Shown here one piece after another: positions 52,903 through 62,036 of a DNA stretch of 64,000 bases. The notes beneath the pieces are model-generated. The model was not told the origin of the DNA and ran no database searches. It saw only the letters and a program-made list of their open reading frames with translations. The stretch covers positions 1 to 64,000 of the forward strand of contig NZ_JBHLWB010000003.1 of the NCBI RefSeq assembly GCF_042433055.1. Reading direction: 5' to 3'. This stretch comes from Gallibacterium trehalosifermentans (GTDB lineage: Bacteria > Pseudomonadota > Gammaproteobacteria > Enterobacterales > Pasteurellaceae). The position numbers and the translations under genes were made by a program. The first letter of the stretch is position 1; every line of letters begins with the position of its first letter.

Positions 52903-53259
52903 ATGCAGAAATATACTGGGTTAACGCACTTCTTTAAAGCAGCGAAATATTCAATGCAAGGTTTGCGTGCCGCATTTAAATACGAAGCTGCGTTTCGCCA
53001 TGAGGTTGGCGCGGCAATTATTTTAATTCCTCTCGCGTTTGTTCTAGGCAAAAGCAAAATTGAGATTGCTTTAATGGTCGTTTCCGTGTTGATGGTATTT
53101 GCGATTGAACTGTTGAATAGTGGTTTAGAGGCTATCGTTGATCGTGTGGGCAAAGAGTATCACGAACTTTCTGGACGGGCGAAAGATCTCGGTTCAGCAG
53201 CAGTGTTTGTGGCAATGGTAACTTGTGGATTAGTTTGGTTGATTATTTTACTTGGATAA
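52903..53259 (+). CDS. dgkA: Diacylglycerol kinase
   Basis: DgkA phosphorylates diacylglycerol to phosphatidic acid in the inner membrane and recycles lipid by-products of envelope synthesis. The 118-residue protein has three membrane segments and the family signature ELLNSGLEAIVDRVGKEYHE with the catalytic Glu. It lies between relA and murB with gaps of 9 and 3 bases, so relA-dgkA-murB are probably cotranscribed. Confidence 0.96.
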   Translation: MQKYTGLTHFFKAAKYSMQGLRAAFKYEAAFRHEVGAAIILIPLAFVLGKSKIEIALMVVSVLMVFAIELLNSGLEAIVDRVGKEYHELSGRAKDLGSAAVFVAMVTCGLVWLIILLG

Positions 53260-53262
53260 ATT

Positions 53263-54294
53263 ATGCAGGATCTTGGTACGCATTTACAACCTTATCATAC
53301 CTTTGGCATTGCAGCACAAGCGCAACAAATTCTACAAATCGATCAAGTTGAAGAGCTCTGTCAGGTTTGGCAAGAGAAGCAACAACAGCAAATTCCACTC
53401 TTATTATTAGGCGAAGGCAGTAATGTGCTATTTGTTGAAGATTTTGCAGGCGTAGTGTTATTAAATCGCTTGCGAGGCATTGAATATCAACAAGACGATA
53501 AATATCACTATTTTCACGTCAAAGCAGGGGAAAATTGGCATCAATTTGTGCAAGCTTGCGTTGCAAAAAATATTGGTGGACTCGAAAATCTGGCATTAAT
53601 CCCTGGGTGCGTGGGCTCAGCTCCAGTACAAAATATCGGCGCTTATGGCGTTGAGTTAAAAGATATTTGCCACTCTGTTGAGGTGGTGGAATTAGCAACG
53701 GGCAAACAGTTTACTTTAAGTCGTTCGCAATGTGAGTTTGGTTACCGAGAAAGCGTCTTTAAACATCGTTATGCCAACGGATATGCTGTTATTGCGGTGA
53801 ATTTTAAACTTGCTAAACAGTGGCAACCTGTGTTGAGTTATGGCAATTTGTCCCAGCTTGCAGCAGATACCGTTACACCACTGGAAGTTTTTCAAGCAGT
53901 ATGCCAAACTCGCCAAAGTAAATTACCTGATCCAAAAGAGATTGGCAGTGCAGGTAGTTTCTTTAAAAATCCTGTGATTTCGGCAGCAGTATTTCAATCT
54001 TTATTCGCACAATATCCAACAATCCCACATTATCCGCAACCTGATGGCAATATAAAACTGGCTGCGGGTTGGCTAATTGATCAATGCAGTTTGAAAGGTT
54101 ATCAGATCGGCGGGGCAGCCGTACACGAAAAACAAGCTTTAGTCATCATTAATAAACAGAATGCTACTGGTCAAGATGTAGTGGCATTAGCACACTATAT
54201 TTGTCAATGTGTAGCGGAGAAATTTGCGGTGCAGTTATCTCCAGAAGTCCGTTTTATTGGTAAATATGGGGAAGTAGCATTCAATAGGAAATGA
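53263..54294 (+). CDS. murB: UDP-N-acetylenolpyruvoylglucosamine reductase MurB
   Basis: MurB reduces the enolpyruvyl group to make UDP-N-acetylmuramic acid, using FAD and NADPH. The 343-residue type I protein has the FAD-binding LLGEGSNVLF and IPGCVGSAPVQNIGAYG. The catalytic Ser lies in EIGSAGSFFKNP and the C-terminal Glu in LSPEVRFIG. It follows dgkA by 3 bases. Confidence 0.97.
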   Translation: MQDLGTHLQPYHTFGIAAQAQQILQIDQVEELCQVWQEKQQQQIPLLLLGEGSNVLFVEDFAGVVLLNRLRGIEYQQDDKYHYFHVKAGENWHQFVQACVAKNIGGLENLALIPGCVGSAPVQNIGAYGVELKDICHSVEVVELATGKQFTLSRSQCEFGYRESVFKHRYANGYAVIAVNFKLAKQWQPVLSYGNLSQLAADTVTPLEVFQAVCQTRQSKLPDPKEIGSAGSFFKNPVISAAVFQSLFAQYPTIPHYPQPDGNIKLAAGWLIDQCSLKGYQIGGAAVHEKQALVIINKQNATGQDVVALAHYICQCVAEKFAVQLSPEVRFIGKYGEVAFNRK

Positions 54295-54346
54295 TGGTTA
54301 GGGAATAGCGAACGCTCACAAAAACCTAACTGTATAAATGAATTTT

Positions 54347-54988
54347 CTATAATTTTGTGAGTAAATCAGAAATGAGAGATTGCAGTGGTTTATATTGTTT
54401 GTGAGCTAGAATAGCCTTATTTTCGTCTTGTAATCTTTCAACTAAAGTAGGATCGGTTGATTTTGCAATAGCTATATTGTTTACTTCATAATCTCGACCT
54501 AGATAGAGTTCATTCTGCTTGGCTTTTGACCAGTCTAGTTTGTAGCCGCACTCTTCAGATAATAGACGAGTAAATTCCCTTAATGTTCTGCTATTACCAT
54601 CAGGAAATGGGTGAATATAATCTAGTTGCTGATATAAGTTAGTAATTTCTTTTGCAAAATCCGCTTTATTTAATCTTTTTAACTTATTCATATCAATACT
54701 GTTTAATAGTTTTTTTAATGTGAGAATATCTTCTGTAGTCATTCTGCTGTAAGAAACCAATATTTTCCCAAACCCTTTATAATTACGTTCTTTTTGCCAA
54801 TGTTTTCCGTGAATGACTTCATCTCTGAATTTTCCCGCAATATCGGAACTATCTTGAAAAATATATGCATTAATCTTTGTCAAATGCGTTAAATTAAATT
54901 TACCTTTAATCGGAGTATTAGATAATTCACGGATTCTTACAAAAGATCTTATTTCTTTCTTTTTGTGATCAGTATCATATGGATTCAT
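54347..54988 (-). CDS. Fic family AMPylation toxin
   Basis: Fic proteins transfer AMP from ATP to target proteins, in bacterial toxins often DNA gyrase and topoisomerase IV. The 213-residue protein has the Fic motif as HPFPDGNSRTLR at residues 126-137; the last Gly/Lys of the HPFx(D/E)GN(G/K)R consensus is Ser here. The catalytic His and the Arg are intact. It lies 4 bases after a 60-residue gene with a matching inhibitory motif, so it is a class I Fic toxin with a separate antitoxin. The pair is flanked by core genes murB and rdgC. Confidence 0.93.
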   Translation of the reverse strand: MNPYDTDHKKKEIRSFVRIRELSNTPIKGKFNLTHLTKINAYIFQDSSDIAGKFRDEVIHGKHWQKERNYKGFGKILVSYSRMTTEDILTLKKLLNSIDMNKLKRLNKADFAKEITNLYQQLDYIHPFPDGNSRTLREFTRLLSEECGYKLDWSKAKQNELYLGRDYEVNNIAIAKSTDPTLVERLQDENKAILAHKQYKPLQSLISDLLTKL

Positions 54989-54992
54989 AAAT

Positions 54993-55175
54993 TTAATTAC
55001 TATTAATGGTTTTTAATAGTTTATTTGTATATTCTTGGCTTGTTAGTTTTCCTTGAATATACTCTTCAGAAATAGCTAAGAGTTGATCAGATAAATAAAT
55101 TCCCTCTAATCCGACACTTGCTTTCGCATACTCAACCTCGTTACGTCTTTTGATTTTTTCTTGCTCAGTAATCAT
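54993..55175 (-). CDS. VbhA-like antitoxin of the Fic protein
   Basis: This 60-residue protein has the Fic-inhibitory motif (S/T)xxxE(G/N) as SVGLEG at residues 20-25. In class I antitoxins this Glu blocks the ATP gamma-phosphate site. The rest is helical, with an EYIQGKLTSQEYTNKLL repeat-like helix pair. The order antitoxin then toxin, 4 bases apart, is standard. Confidence 0.9.
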   Translation of the reverse strand: MITEQEKIKRRNEVEYAKASVGLEGIYLSDQLLAISEEYIQGKLTSQEYTNKLLKTINSN

Positions 55176-55267
55176 ATTTACTCCAATTATTATTAAAATG
55201 ATGGCACGACTATCTTTAATATTAATGCGATAACTAGAAAGAATACAGTAAAAGTAGATGATTATCT

Positions 55268-56173
55268 CTAATTAATCTGCCTTTCCCCTAGCAACTCAAT
55301 TAAATTTTGCATAAATAGCGAGACTTCCCCAGTCATTAATACAAAATCGGCATCAAAGCGTTGGGCGACATCTTCTTTCAGAATATCATCATTTTTTTCT
55401 TTCACAACATCGGCAAATTTAACCCGTTTCAATGACGCATCTTCATTTAGTACAAATGAGAAATGATTTTCCCACTCTAGCGCTAATTTTGTTACCACTT
55501 TGCCAGCAGTTAAATGCCCTTGAATATCTTGTTCATAGAGATCTTGATTTTTACAGCGGATACTTGAGCCAGTATCTAAATCTTTAAATTCGCCCTCTTC
55601 TAAACAGGTCAGCCATTGTGGCAATTCATCGTTAAGTAACCAGTTGGTCATAGTAATAGGTAATTCTTTTGCAAAAGCAAATGGGATCACAGGCAGCGAA
55701 CCGAGTGATTTTCTTAATAATGCTAAAACATCTTCTGCTCGCTTGCTGGAAGCGGCATCGATATAAATTAAGTCATTGGCACTATCAATCCATAATGCGG
55801 TACGTTGATGGCGACTAAATGCACGGGTTAATAAGGTTGCCACGACATCATCTTTTAACGCTTGTTTCTCGCTTTTCTTGAGTTTTCGTTGTTGTGCGGC
55901 TTCTAATGCTTGTACGCGATTATCTAATGCTTCTTTCACCACATTGCTGGGTAAAATTTTCTCTTCCCGATGGGCAACTAACAGAATTTGCCCACCAACA
56001 CTAAAATGCAGTAGCTCACTTTCGTTTAATGGTGCTTGCCAACCAAATTTGCTTTGATCACTCGAACCACAAGGCGTGAATTGATGTTGCGCTAGATTAT
56101 TTTGTAAAGCGTCTAATGACCAATCTAGTTTTTTAGTTAAACGGTAAACCAGAATATTTTTGAACCAGTACAT
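55268..56173 (-). CDS. rdgC: Recombination-associated protein RdgC
   Basis: RdgC forms a ring dimer around double-stranded DNA and can limit RecA access. The 301-residue protein has the family N terminus MYWFKNILVYRLTK and the conserved FGWQAPL and IKGH-like QDIQGHLTAGKVVTKLAL stretches. It stands alone on the minus strand, divergent from proC. Confidence 0.95.
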   Translation of the reverse strand: MYWFKNILVYRLTKKLDWSLDALQNNLAQHQFTPCGSSDQSKFGWQAPLNESELLHFSVGGQILLVAHREEKILPSNVVKEALDNRVQALEAAQQRKLKKSEKQALKDDVVATLLTRAFSRHQRTALWIDSANDLIYIDAASSKRAEDVLALLRKSLGSLPVIPFAFAKELPITMTNWLLNDELPQWLTCLEEGEFKDLDTGSSIRCKNQDLYEQDIQGHLTAGKVVTKLALEWENHFSFVLNEDASLKRVKFADVVKEKNDDILKEDVAQRFDADFVLMTGEVSLFMQNLIELLGERQIN

Positions 56174-56250
56174 AGGCGTTTCCTTTTGTTTGTATTATTA
56201 TACGCTGCAGACAGCGGAAGCTATTGTAACTTGATTAAGAGAGAAATCCT

Positions 56251-57066
56251 ATGCAACAGAAAAAGATTGCGTTTATTGGTGGCGGTAATATGGCGAGTGC
56301 CATTGTGTTTGGTTTACTAGCAAAGGGGTATGTGGCAGAAAATATTCGCGTTTGTGAACATAATCCAGATAAGCACCATGCGTTTAATGAGCGAGGGGTT
56401 TTTACTACGTTGAGTGCAACAGAAGCGATACCATATGCTGATGTGATTTTATTGGCAGTAAAGCCGCAAAATATGGAAGAGGCGTGCCAAGCATTTGCTC
56501 ATCTTGATTTGAGCAATAAATGGATTATTTCGATTGCTGCGGGGATTTCTGTCAGTGCATTGCAACGTTTTTTACCAACCGCAACCCAATTTGTGCGTGT
56601 GATGCCAAATACCCCCGCGTTAATTTCTAAAGGTATGTCAGGATTATTTGCCACAAGTAGTGTAACGCCAGAATTTAAACGCTATGCGTCAGATCTCTTT
56701 GCCGCAGTAGGGCAAGTGTGTTGGGTAGAAAACGAAGCAGATATTAATACCATTATTGCGGCATCAGGCAGTAGTCCTGCTTATTTTTTCTTATTTATGG
56801 AAAGTATGCAAAAAGCCTTGCTTGAGATGGGATTAACCGAGCAGCAAGCACGTTTATTAGTGCAACAATCCGCGTTAGGCGCAGCGGAAATGGTGATTGC
56901 GAATCCACAAACTGAACTGGAAATATTAAGGCAACAAGTTACTTCAAAAGGTGGTACAACGGCTGCGGCGATTAATGTGTTCCAACAACAAAATCTTGAA
57001 GCAACCGTGAAGCAAGCAATGCAAGCAGCGATTGAGCGTGCAGAAGAAATGGAGAAATTATTTTGA
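56251..57066 (+). CDS. proC: Pyrroline-5-carboxylate reductase
   Basis: ProC carries out the last step of proline synthesis with NADPH. The 271-residue protein begins with the nucleotide fold KIAFIGGGNMASAIV and has VRVMPNTPALISKGMS and the C-terminal signature region LRQQVTSKGGTTAAAI. The MFS transporter gene starts inside its stop codon (TTGA overlap). Confidence 0.96.
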   Translation: MQQKKIAFIGGGNMASAIVFGLLAKGYVAENIRVCEHNPDKHHAFNERGVFTTLSATEAIPYADVILLAVKPQNMEEACQAFAHLDLSNKWIISIAAGISVSALQRFLPTATQFVRVMPNTPALISKGMSGLFATSSVTPEFKRYASDLFAAVGQVCWVENEADINTIIAASGSSPAYFFLFMESMQKALLEMGLTEQQARLLVQQSALGAAEMVIANPQTELEILRQQVTSKGGTTAAAINVFQQQNLEATVKQAMQAAIERAEEMEKLF

Positions 57067-58241
57067 TTAAAATCCGTTCAGAGTATTGGTTAGTTCTGAA
57101 TTATCTTGGTTACTTTTGTGCTTATGGTGTGTTTATGCCATTAATGCCAGTTTGGCTACAAGCACAATCCTATTCTGATGAAAACATTGCTTTATTATTA
57201 GCGTTTGCATATTTATTTCGCTTTTTTGGTGGGCTCTTTTTTTCGAGTCGGATTAAAGATACCGCTTATTTGCCAACATTATTACGCTATTTAGCCTTTG
57301 GTTCAGCCGTGATGATTTTGGCAATGGGAATGAGTGCGACACAATGGCATTCATTCTTATTCATTTTTATTTTGTTTAGCCTATTTAGTGTACTAAATGG
57401 CGCGGGAATGCCTTTACAAGATAGCCTAGCAAGCATTTGGCATCGACAAATTGGTTTAGATTATGGGCGAGTTAGGCTAACAGGATCATTAGGATTTGTG
57501 GTTGGAGTTGTTTGTTTTGGTAGCCTTATCAGTTATTTGGGGAATCATTCGATTATTTGGGTGTTAGCTGCCTTGTTAGTTGTTTATACATTGTTGCATT
57601 TACCTGCACCTACCATTTTACCTCAATCCACCATCACACAAGCGGCACGCCAGACAGTTAGCTATCGAGCGTTATTAAAAGAACCCAATACCTTGCGTTT
57701 ATTGGTTGCAGCTTCATTAATACAAGGATCGCATGGTGCTTATTATGCCTATGGTACGCTTTATTGGCTCTCACAAGGAATAACGATTCAAACCACCAGT
57801 TGGTTATGGGGGATTTCGGTAGTCGCAGAAGTCGTATTATTTTTCTTTGCTTCTAAGTTATTTAAACATTGGAATATTACAGCTTTATTTTTCTTAAGTA
57901 TCACTGCTGCCATTATTCGTTGGTGTTGTTTCCCGTTAATGACAGGGTTTGTACAACTTGCGATTTTACAGACGCTTCATGCGTTAACTTATGCAGTCGC
58001 CCATTTTGCTACCGTGCGTTATATCGCATCACAGCCAGATAGCCATATTGCGAAATTACAAGCTTTGTATAATGGGCTAAGCAGTTGTATTGCAGTTGCA
58101 TTATTCACTGCTTTATCTGGTACGTTATATGCTTATTCACCAAGCTATGCTTTCTGGGGAATGGCTGTGATGGTGGGGCTTGCGTTTTTATTTTTACCAA
58201 GCAGTCTCAGGAGTAATATCAAAGCTATTCGTACTCCTTAA
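57063..58241 (+). CDS. MFS transporter, HcaT-like (3-phenylpropionic acid transporter family)
   Basis: This 392-residue protein has about 12 hydrophobic segments and the nucleoside/HcaT-type MFS layout (PLMPVWLQAQSYSDENIALL near the N terminus, DYGRVRLTGSLGFVVGV in the middle). The substrate cannot be read from the sequence. The start is TTG at 57063 and overlaps the proC stop by four bases. This fits coupled translation. Confidence 0.85.
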   Translation: MIKIRSEYWLVLNYLGYFCAYGVFMPLMPVWLQAQSYSDENIALLLAFAYLFRFFGGLFFSSRIKDTAYLPTLLRYLAFGSAVMILAMGMSATQWHSFLFIFILFSLFSVLNGAGMPLQDSLASIWHRQIGLDYGRVRLTGSLGFVVGVVCFGSLISYLGNHSIIWVLAALLVVYTLLHLPAPTILPQSTITQAARQTVSYRALLKEPNTLRLLVAASLIQGSHGAYYAYGTLYWLSQGITIQTTSWLWGISVVAEVVLFFFASKLFKHWNITALFFLSITAAIIRWCCFPLMTGFVQLAILQTLHALTYAVAHFATVRYIASQPDSHIAKLQALYNGLSSCIAVALFTALSGTLYAYSPSYAFWGMAVMVGLAFLFLPSSLRSNIKAIRTP

Positions 58242-58285
58242 TTCGTTATCAGTAAAATTTCATTTATTCATCTGGAGCAAAACGT

Positions 58286-59179
58286 TTATCCACGAGGGTG
58301 GTAATGGGCATGGAGTTGCTTCAAGCGCTCTTTTGCAACGTGTGTGTAAATTTGCGTAGTAGAAAGATCGCTATGTCCCAGCAACATCTGCACGACTCGC
58401 AAATCTGCCCCGTGATTGACGAGGTGAGTGGCAAAAGCATGACGTAATACGTGCGGCGATAATTTATCGGTATCAATATTGGCTCGGGTGGCGTAGTGTT
58501 TAATGCGATGCCAAAACGTTTGTCGAGTCATTAAGGTACCACGACGACTGGGGAATAAAATATCACTACTTTGCCCAGATAAGAGTGTTGTACGACCATA
58601 CAAAATAAATTGTTGTATCCAATAGCTAGCTTCTTCGCCCATTGGTACTAGCCGTTCTTTATCCGCCTTGCCGATAATCCGCACTACACCTTGCTGTAAA
58701 TTAATATTATCTGTCGTCAAGGTTACTAATTCTGTTACCCGTAATCCTGTTGCATAGAGTAACTCCAACATCGCTTTATCACGTAATTCTAATGGATCCT
58801 CTGTCGCAGGCGTATTTAATAAATCCGTTACTTGACTTTCTGTTAAATATTTTGGCAAACGTGCAGGGAGTTTTGGGGAAGAAAGTAAGGCGCAAGGATT
58901 ATCTGCACGATATTTTTCCTGATAGAGATACTGAAATAATTTGCGCAATGAACTGAGCATTCGTGCGTAACTGGTTGCTTTATAACCCTGTTCTAGTCGT
59001 TCGCCAAGAAATGATTGAAGATCCAAATATTGCACCTGTTGTAAATTGGACTGCTGTTGTTCCAGCCATTGGCTAAAAAACTTTAAATCAGAGCGATAAC
59101 TCGCAATAGTGTTTTGCGATAAATTCTTGCTTAACCAAAGGTCATCAAGGAAAAGATTGATCAAAGTACTGTCTTTCAT
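58286..59179 (-). CDS. xerD: Site-specific tyrosine recombinase XerD
   Basis: XerD with XerC resolves chromosome dimers at dif. The 297-residue protein has an N-terminal SAM-like core-binding domain and a C-terminal catalytic domain with Arg in ATGLRVTELV, Lys in GKADKERLVP, HxxR in HVLRHAFATH, the second His in LGHSDLSTTQ and Tyr in IYTHV. LSPHVLRHAFATHLVNHGA is XerD-like more than XerC-like. No dif site was seen near it. Confidence 0.95.
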   Translation of the reverse strand: MKDSTLINLFLDDLWLSKNLSQNTIASYRSDLKFFSQWLEQQQSNLQQVQYLDLQSFLGERLEQGYKATSYARMLSSLRKLFQYLYQEKYRADNPCALLSSPKLPARLPKYLTESQVTDLLNTPATEDPLELRDKAMLELLYATGLRVTELVTLTTDNINLQQGVVRIIGKADKERLVPMGEEASYWIQQFILYGRTTLLSGQSSDILFPSRRGTLMTRQTFWHRIKHYATRANIDTDKLSPHVLRHAFATHLVNHGADLRVVQMLLGHSDLSTTQIYTHVAKERLKQLHAHYHPRG

Positions 59180-59360
59180 TGTTATTTATTTTAATTCAAG
59201 AGTGATCGGGTATAATGTGCCACATTTTTTCGGCAAAGTTGAAACTCTAGCGCCTTTATAACATAACTGCAAGTCAATAGGCGTATAAAAAGGTGTGCTA
59301 TCATCATTTGCCAGTTTGTTATTTTTTCAATTTTTATATTTATATTTTGAGGATTATTTT

Positions 59361-60686
59361 ATGGTGCGTTCACAATGGGGATCACGCTTAGGTTTTATTT
59401 TGGCTTCAGCAGGATCAGCAATCGGTCTTGGAGCAGTATGGAAATTCCCCTATGTAACAGCGACACAAGGTGGTGGTGCTTTTTTATTAATCTATTTACT
59501 GATTTGTTTAACGTTAGGTTTAATTTTAATGTCTACTGAAATGGCGATTGGACGAGCAACACATTTAGGACCAATAGGCGCATTTCGTAAATTAGGTAAT
59601 AAAAAATGGGCAATTATAGGGATAATGGGCGTATTAGTTGCCTTTTTTATTCTCTCTTTTTACAGTGTGGTTGGTGGCTGGACAGTGGCGTATTTAGTCA
59701 AATCATTAACAGGAAATATTGCCAGCTCAACGGATCCAACAATGAACGAGAGCTTGTTTACTGATTTTATTACCAACCCTTGGCAGCCGTTAATTTACCA
59801 CTTCATCTTTGGTTTTCTTACCTTATTCACCGTTGTTTCTGGTGTGGAGAAAGGCATTGAACGTATTTCAAAATATTTAATGCCAGTTTTATTAATTTTA
59901 ATGCTGGTTTTGATTGGTCGAGCAGTATCTTTACCTGGAGCGATTGAGGGAATTAAATTTTTCTTGTTACCTGATTTTAGCAAAATTAGTGGTACTACGT
60001 GGTTAGAAGCCTTAGGTTTGGCTTTTTTCTCCTTATCATTGGGCATTGGCATTATGATTACCTATGGCTCCTATGTGGGGCCAGAGGCGAAGTTAGTGAG
60101 TTCTTCGGTATGGGTGATTTTATTGACACTATTAACTTGCGTTTTATCTGGTTTAATGGTGTTGCCAGCCGTATTTGCCTTTGGTTTTGCACCAGGTGCA
60201 GGACCAGGGCTAACCTTTATTACTATGCCAGCCGTATTTGCAAGTATGCCATTTGGGCATTGGTTAGCGAGTTTATTTTTTGCCTTATTATTGGTTGCGG
60301 CGCTAACGTCTTCCATCTCGTTACTGGAAGTATTAGTGAGTTTCTTAATTGACGAATTTAACATGCACCGCCTGAAAGCAGGCATCATTTCCTTTGCCTT
60401 GTTCTTTTTATTAGGTATTGCAGCGTCATTGTCATTAGGAGATTGGCAGCAGTATACGATTTTTGGCTATAACATTTTTGATGCATTAGATAAATTAACG
60501 CAAAATATTTTAATGCCGTTAGGTGAAATATTTTTAACGCTGTTTGTCGCTTGGTGGCGTTGGGATAAAATCAAATGCCAGTTAGGGACAACAAATACTG
60601 TTTTGATTGCTGGATTACGCGTTTTGTTAGGTGTGGTGATTCCTGTGATTATTTTTATCATCTTCTTACAAGGCGTGATTGGTTAA
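59361..60686 (+). CDS. Sodium-dependent transporter (NSS/SNF family)
   Basis: This 441-residue protein has 11 or 12 membrane segments and the neurotransmitter:sodium symporter signature (GSAIGLGAVWKFPYV, residues about 18-32). Bacterial members carry amino acids such as tryptophan, leucine or tyrosine with Na+. The substrate is unknown. I chose the ATG at 59361, after a TGAGGA ribosome binding site; the earlier frame start at 59295 adds a non-family hydrophobic stretch. A possible regulatory leader follows its stop. Confidence 0.9.
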   Translation: MVRSQWGSRLGFILASAGSAIGLGAVWKFPYVTATQGGGAFLLIYLLICLTLGLILMSTEMAIGRATHLGPIGAFRKLGNKKWAIIGIMGVLVAFFILSFYSVVGGWTVAYLVKSLTGNIASSTDPTMNESLFTDFITNPWQPLIYHFIFGFLTLFTVVSGVEKGIERISKYLMPVLLILMLVLIGRAVSLPGAIEGIKFFLLPDFSKISGTTWLEALGLAFFSLSLGIGIMITYGSYVGPEAKLVSSSVWVILLTLLTCVLSGLMVLPAVFAFGFAPGAGPGLTFITMPAVFASMPFGHWLASLFFALLLVAALTSSISLLEVLVSFLIDEFNMHRLKAGIISFALFFLLGIAASLSLGDWQQYTIFGYNIFDALDKLTQNILMPLGEIFLTLFVAWWRWDKIKCQLGTTNTVLIAGLRVLLGVVIPVIIFIIFLQGVIG

Positions 60687-60706
60687 AAATAATTCGATTA
60701 AAACGG

Positions 60707-60735
60707 TTGAGTTTTACTTGAATAGTCTTTATACT
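60707..60735 (+). promoter_or_regulatory. Sigma-70 promoter of the 60.7-kb leader RNA
   Basis: TTGAGT (60707-60712), an exact 17-base spacer and TATACT (60730-60735). The expected start of transcription (about 60741) coincides with a 7-bp hairpin, TCCAGTG-CTTA-CACTGGA (60741-60758). Confidence 0.7.
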
Positions 60736-60768
60736 GCGCCTCCAGTGCTTACACTGGAAAGATAAAAG

Positions 60769-60873
60769 ATGCAAAGTTATTCAACAAACAGTTTGGAACA
60801 AGCGAGTTACTCACAGGGAGTAAAATCTAGCCCATTATTGTTTGTTATTTATTTTGAAAATCCTCATTATTGA
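60769..60873 (+). CDS. Possible leader peptide (34 aa)
   Basis: A short frame begins with ATG at 60769 after a weak AAAG-type ribosome binding site (AAGATAAAAG). It ends ...IYFENPHY followed by TGA. The codons for Pro-His-Tyr and the stop form the two arms of the terminator hairpin. A ribosome at the end of this frame would therefore cover the 5' arm and could stop the terminator from forming, as in attenuation. The peptide has four Tyr and seven Ser codons but no long run of one amino acid. I cannot say that it is translated. Confidence 0.45.
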   Translation: MQSYSTNSLEQASYSQGVKSSPLLFVIYFENPHY

Positions 60874-60885
60874 GGATTTTTTTTT
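60858..60885 (+). terminator. Rho-independent terminator overlapping the leader stop
   Basis: AAATCCTCA and TGAGGATTT form a perfect 9-bp stem with a TTAT loop, followed by T9 or more. It lies 63 bases before the amidohydrolase start and includes the stop codon of the leader frame. Confidence 0.9.
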
Positions 60886-60948
60886 GCCTGCAATTTACCT
60901 TCCAGCGTCTGTTGTTACGTGAATTAACTCAAAACTGGAGCAAACTCA

Positions 60949-61938
60949 ATGAACCATATTCGTACGTTTAAAGCCTATGTGCGTGATGAAATTATTAAAA
61001 AAGGCGGTTGGGTCAATTCTCATGCACACGCTGATCGTGCATTTACCATGACCCCTGAAAAAATGCACATTTATCACAATAGTAATTTGCAGCAAAAATG
61101 GGATTTGGTTGATGAAGTGAAACGCAGTTCTTCTGTTGAAGATTATTATGCACGTTTTAGCCAAGCGATTGAGTTAATGATTGCCCAGGGGGTAACCGCA
61201 TTTGGCACCTTTGTTGATATTGATCCCATTTGTGAAGATCGTGCGATTATTGCCGCGCATAAAGCACGAGAAGTTTATAAGAATGACATCGTTTTAAAAT
61301 TTGCCAATCAAACCTTAAAAGGGGTCATTGATCCTGTGGCAAAATACTGGTTTGATCTTGGTTCAGAAATGGTGGATATCATTGGTGGGTTGCCATATCG
61401 AGATGAATTAGATTATGGCAAAGGATTAGAAGCTATGGATATCTTAATGGATAAAGCGAAATCACTCGGCAAAATGTTACACGTCCATGTCGATCAATTT
61501 AATACACCACGCGAAAAAGAAACAGAGCAGCTTTGTGATAAATCGATTGAACATGGAATGCAAGGGCGTGTTGTGGCAATTCATGGGATTTCGATTGGTG
61601 CGCATTCAAGAGAATATCGTTATCAGCTGTATGAAAAAATGCGTCAAGCGAAGATGATGATGATTGCTTGTCCAATGGCGTGGATCGACAGTAACCGTAA
61701 AGAAGATTTAATGCCGTTCCATAATGCATTAACCCCAGCAGATGAAATGATCCCAGAGGGAATCACTGTAGCGATTGGTACAGATAATATCTGTGATTAT
61801 ATGGTGCCATTATGTGAGGGCGATATGTGGCAAGAACTCAGCTTATTATCCGCAGGCTGTCGTTTCCCACATTTAGAAGCGATGGTTGATATTGCCAGCG
61901 TGAATGGTAGAAAAGTATTAGGATTGGATCCTTATTAA
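60949..61938 (+). CDS. Amidohydrolase family protein, cytosine deaminase-like
   Basis: This 329-residue protein has the metal-dependent hydrolase motifs of the amidohydrolase superfamily: NSHAHADRAF (HxH, residues about 23-32), HVHVDQFNTP, AIHGISIGAH and VAIGTDNICDYMV with the metal-binding Asp. It resembles the CodA/TrzA-like branch but lacks a long N-terminal beta-sandwich domain. The substrate is unknown; a deaminated or hydrolysed cyclic amide is likely. The start has GGAGC 9 bases upstream. The upstream leader with a terminator suggests controlled read-through into this gene. Confidence 0.85.
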   Translation: MNHIRTFKAYVRDEIIKKGGWVNSHAHADRAFTMTPEKMHIYHNSNLQQKWDLVDEVKRSSSVEDYYARFSQAIELMIAQGVTAFGTFVDIDPICEDRAIIAAHKAREVYKNDIVLKFANQTLKGVIDPVAKYWFDLGSEMVDIIGGLPYRDELDYGKGLEAMDILMDKAKSLGKMLHVHVDQFNTPREKETEQLCDKSIEHGMQGRVVAIHGISIGAHSREYRYQLYEKMRQAKMMMIACPMAWIDSNRKEDLMPFHNALTPADEMIPEGITVAIGTDNICDYMVPLCEGDMWQELSLLSAGCRFPHLEAMVDIASVNGRKVLGLDPY

Positions 61939-62036
61939 TATTTGGTGGGAGTGGAGGAGATTTCTCTTGGGAGTTTCAGGCTGTGGCAAATCTAGATTTA
62001 AGTAAGAGTTTGATAAAATAATCAATGGGTTCCCTT

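Noticed and set aside
58286..59179. XerD as an integrase of a mobile element
   Set aside because: Length, motifs and lack of cargo or attachment repeats fit the chromosomal recombinase; no element ends were seen.
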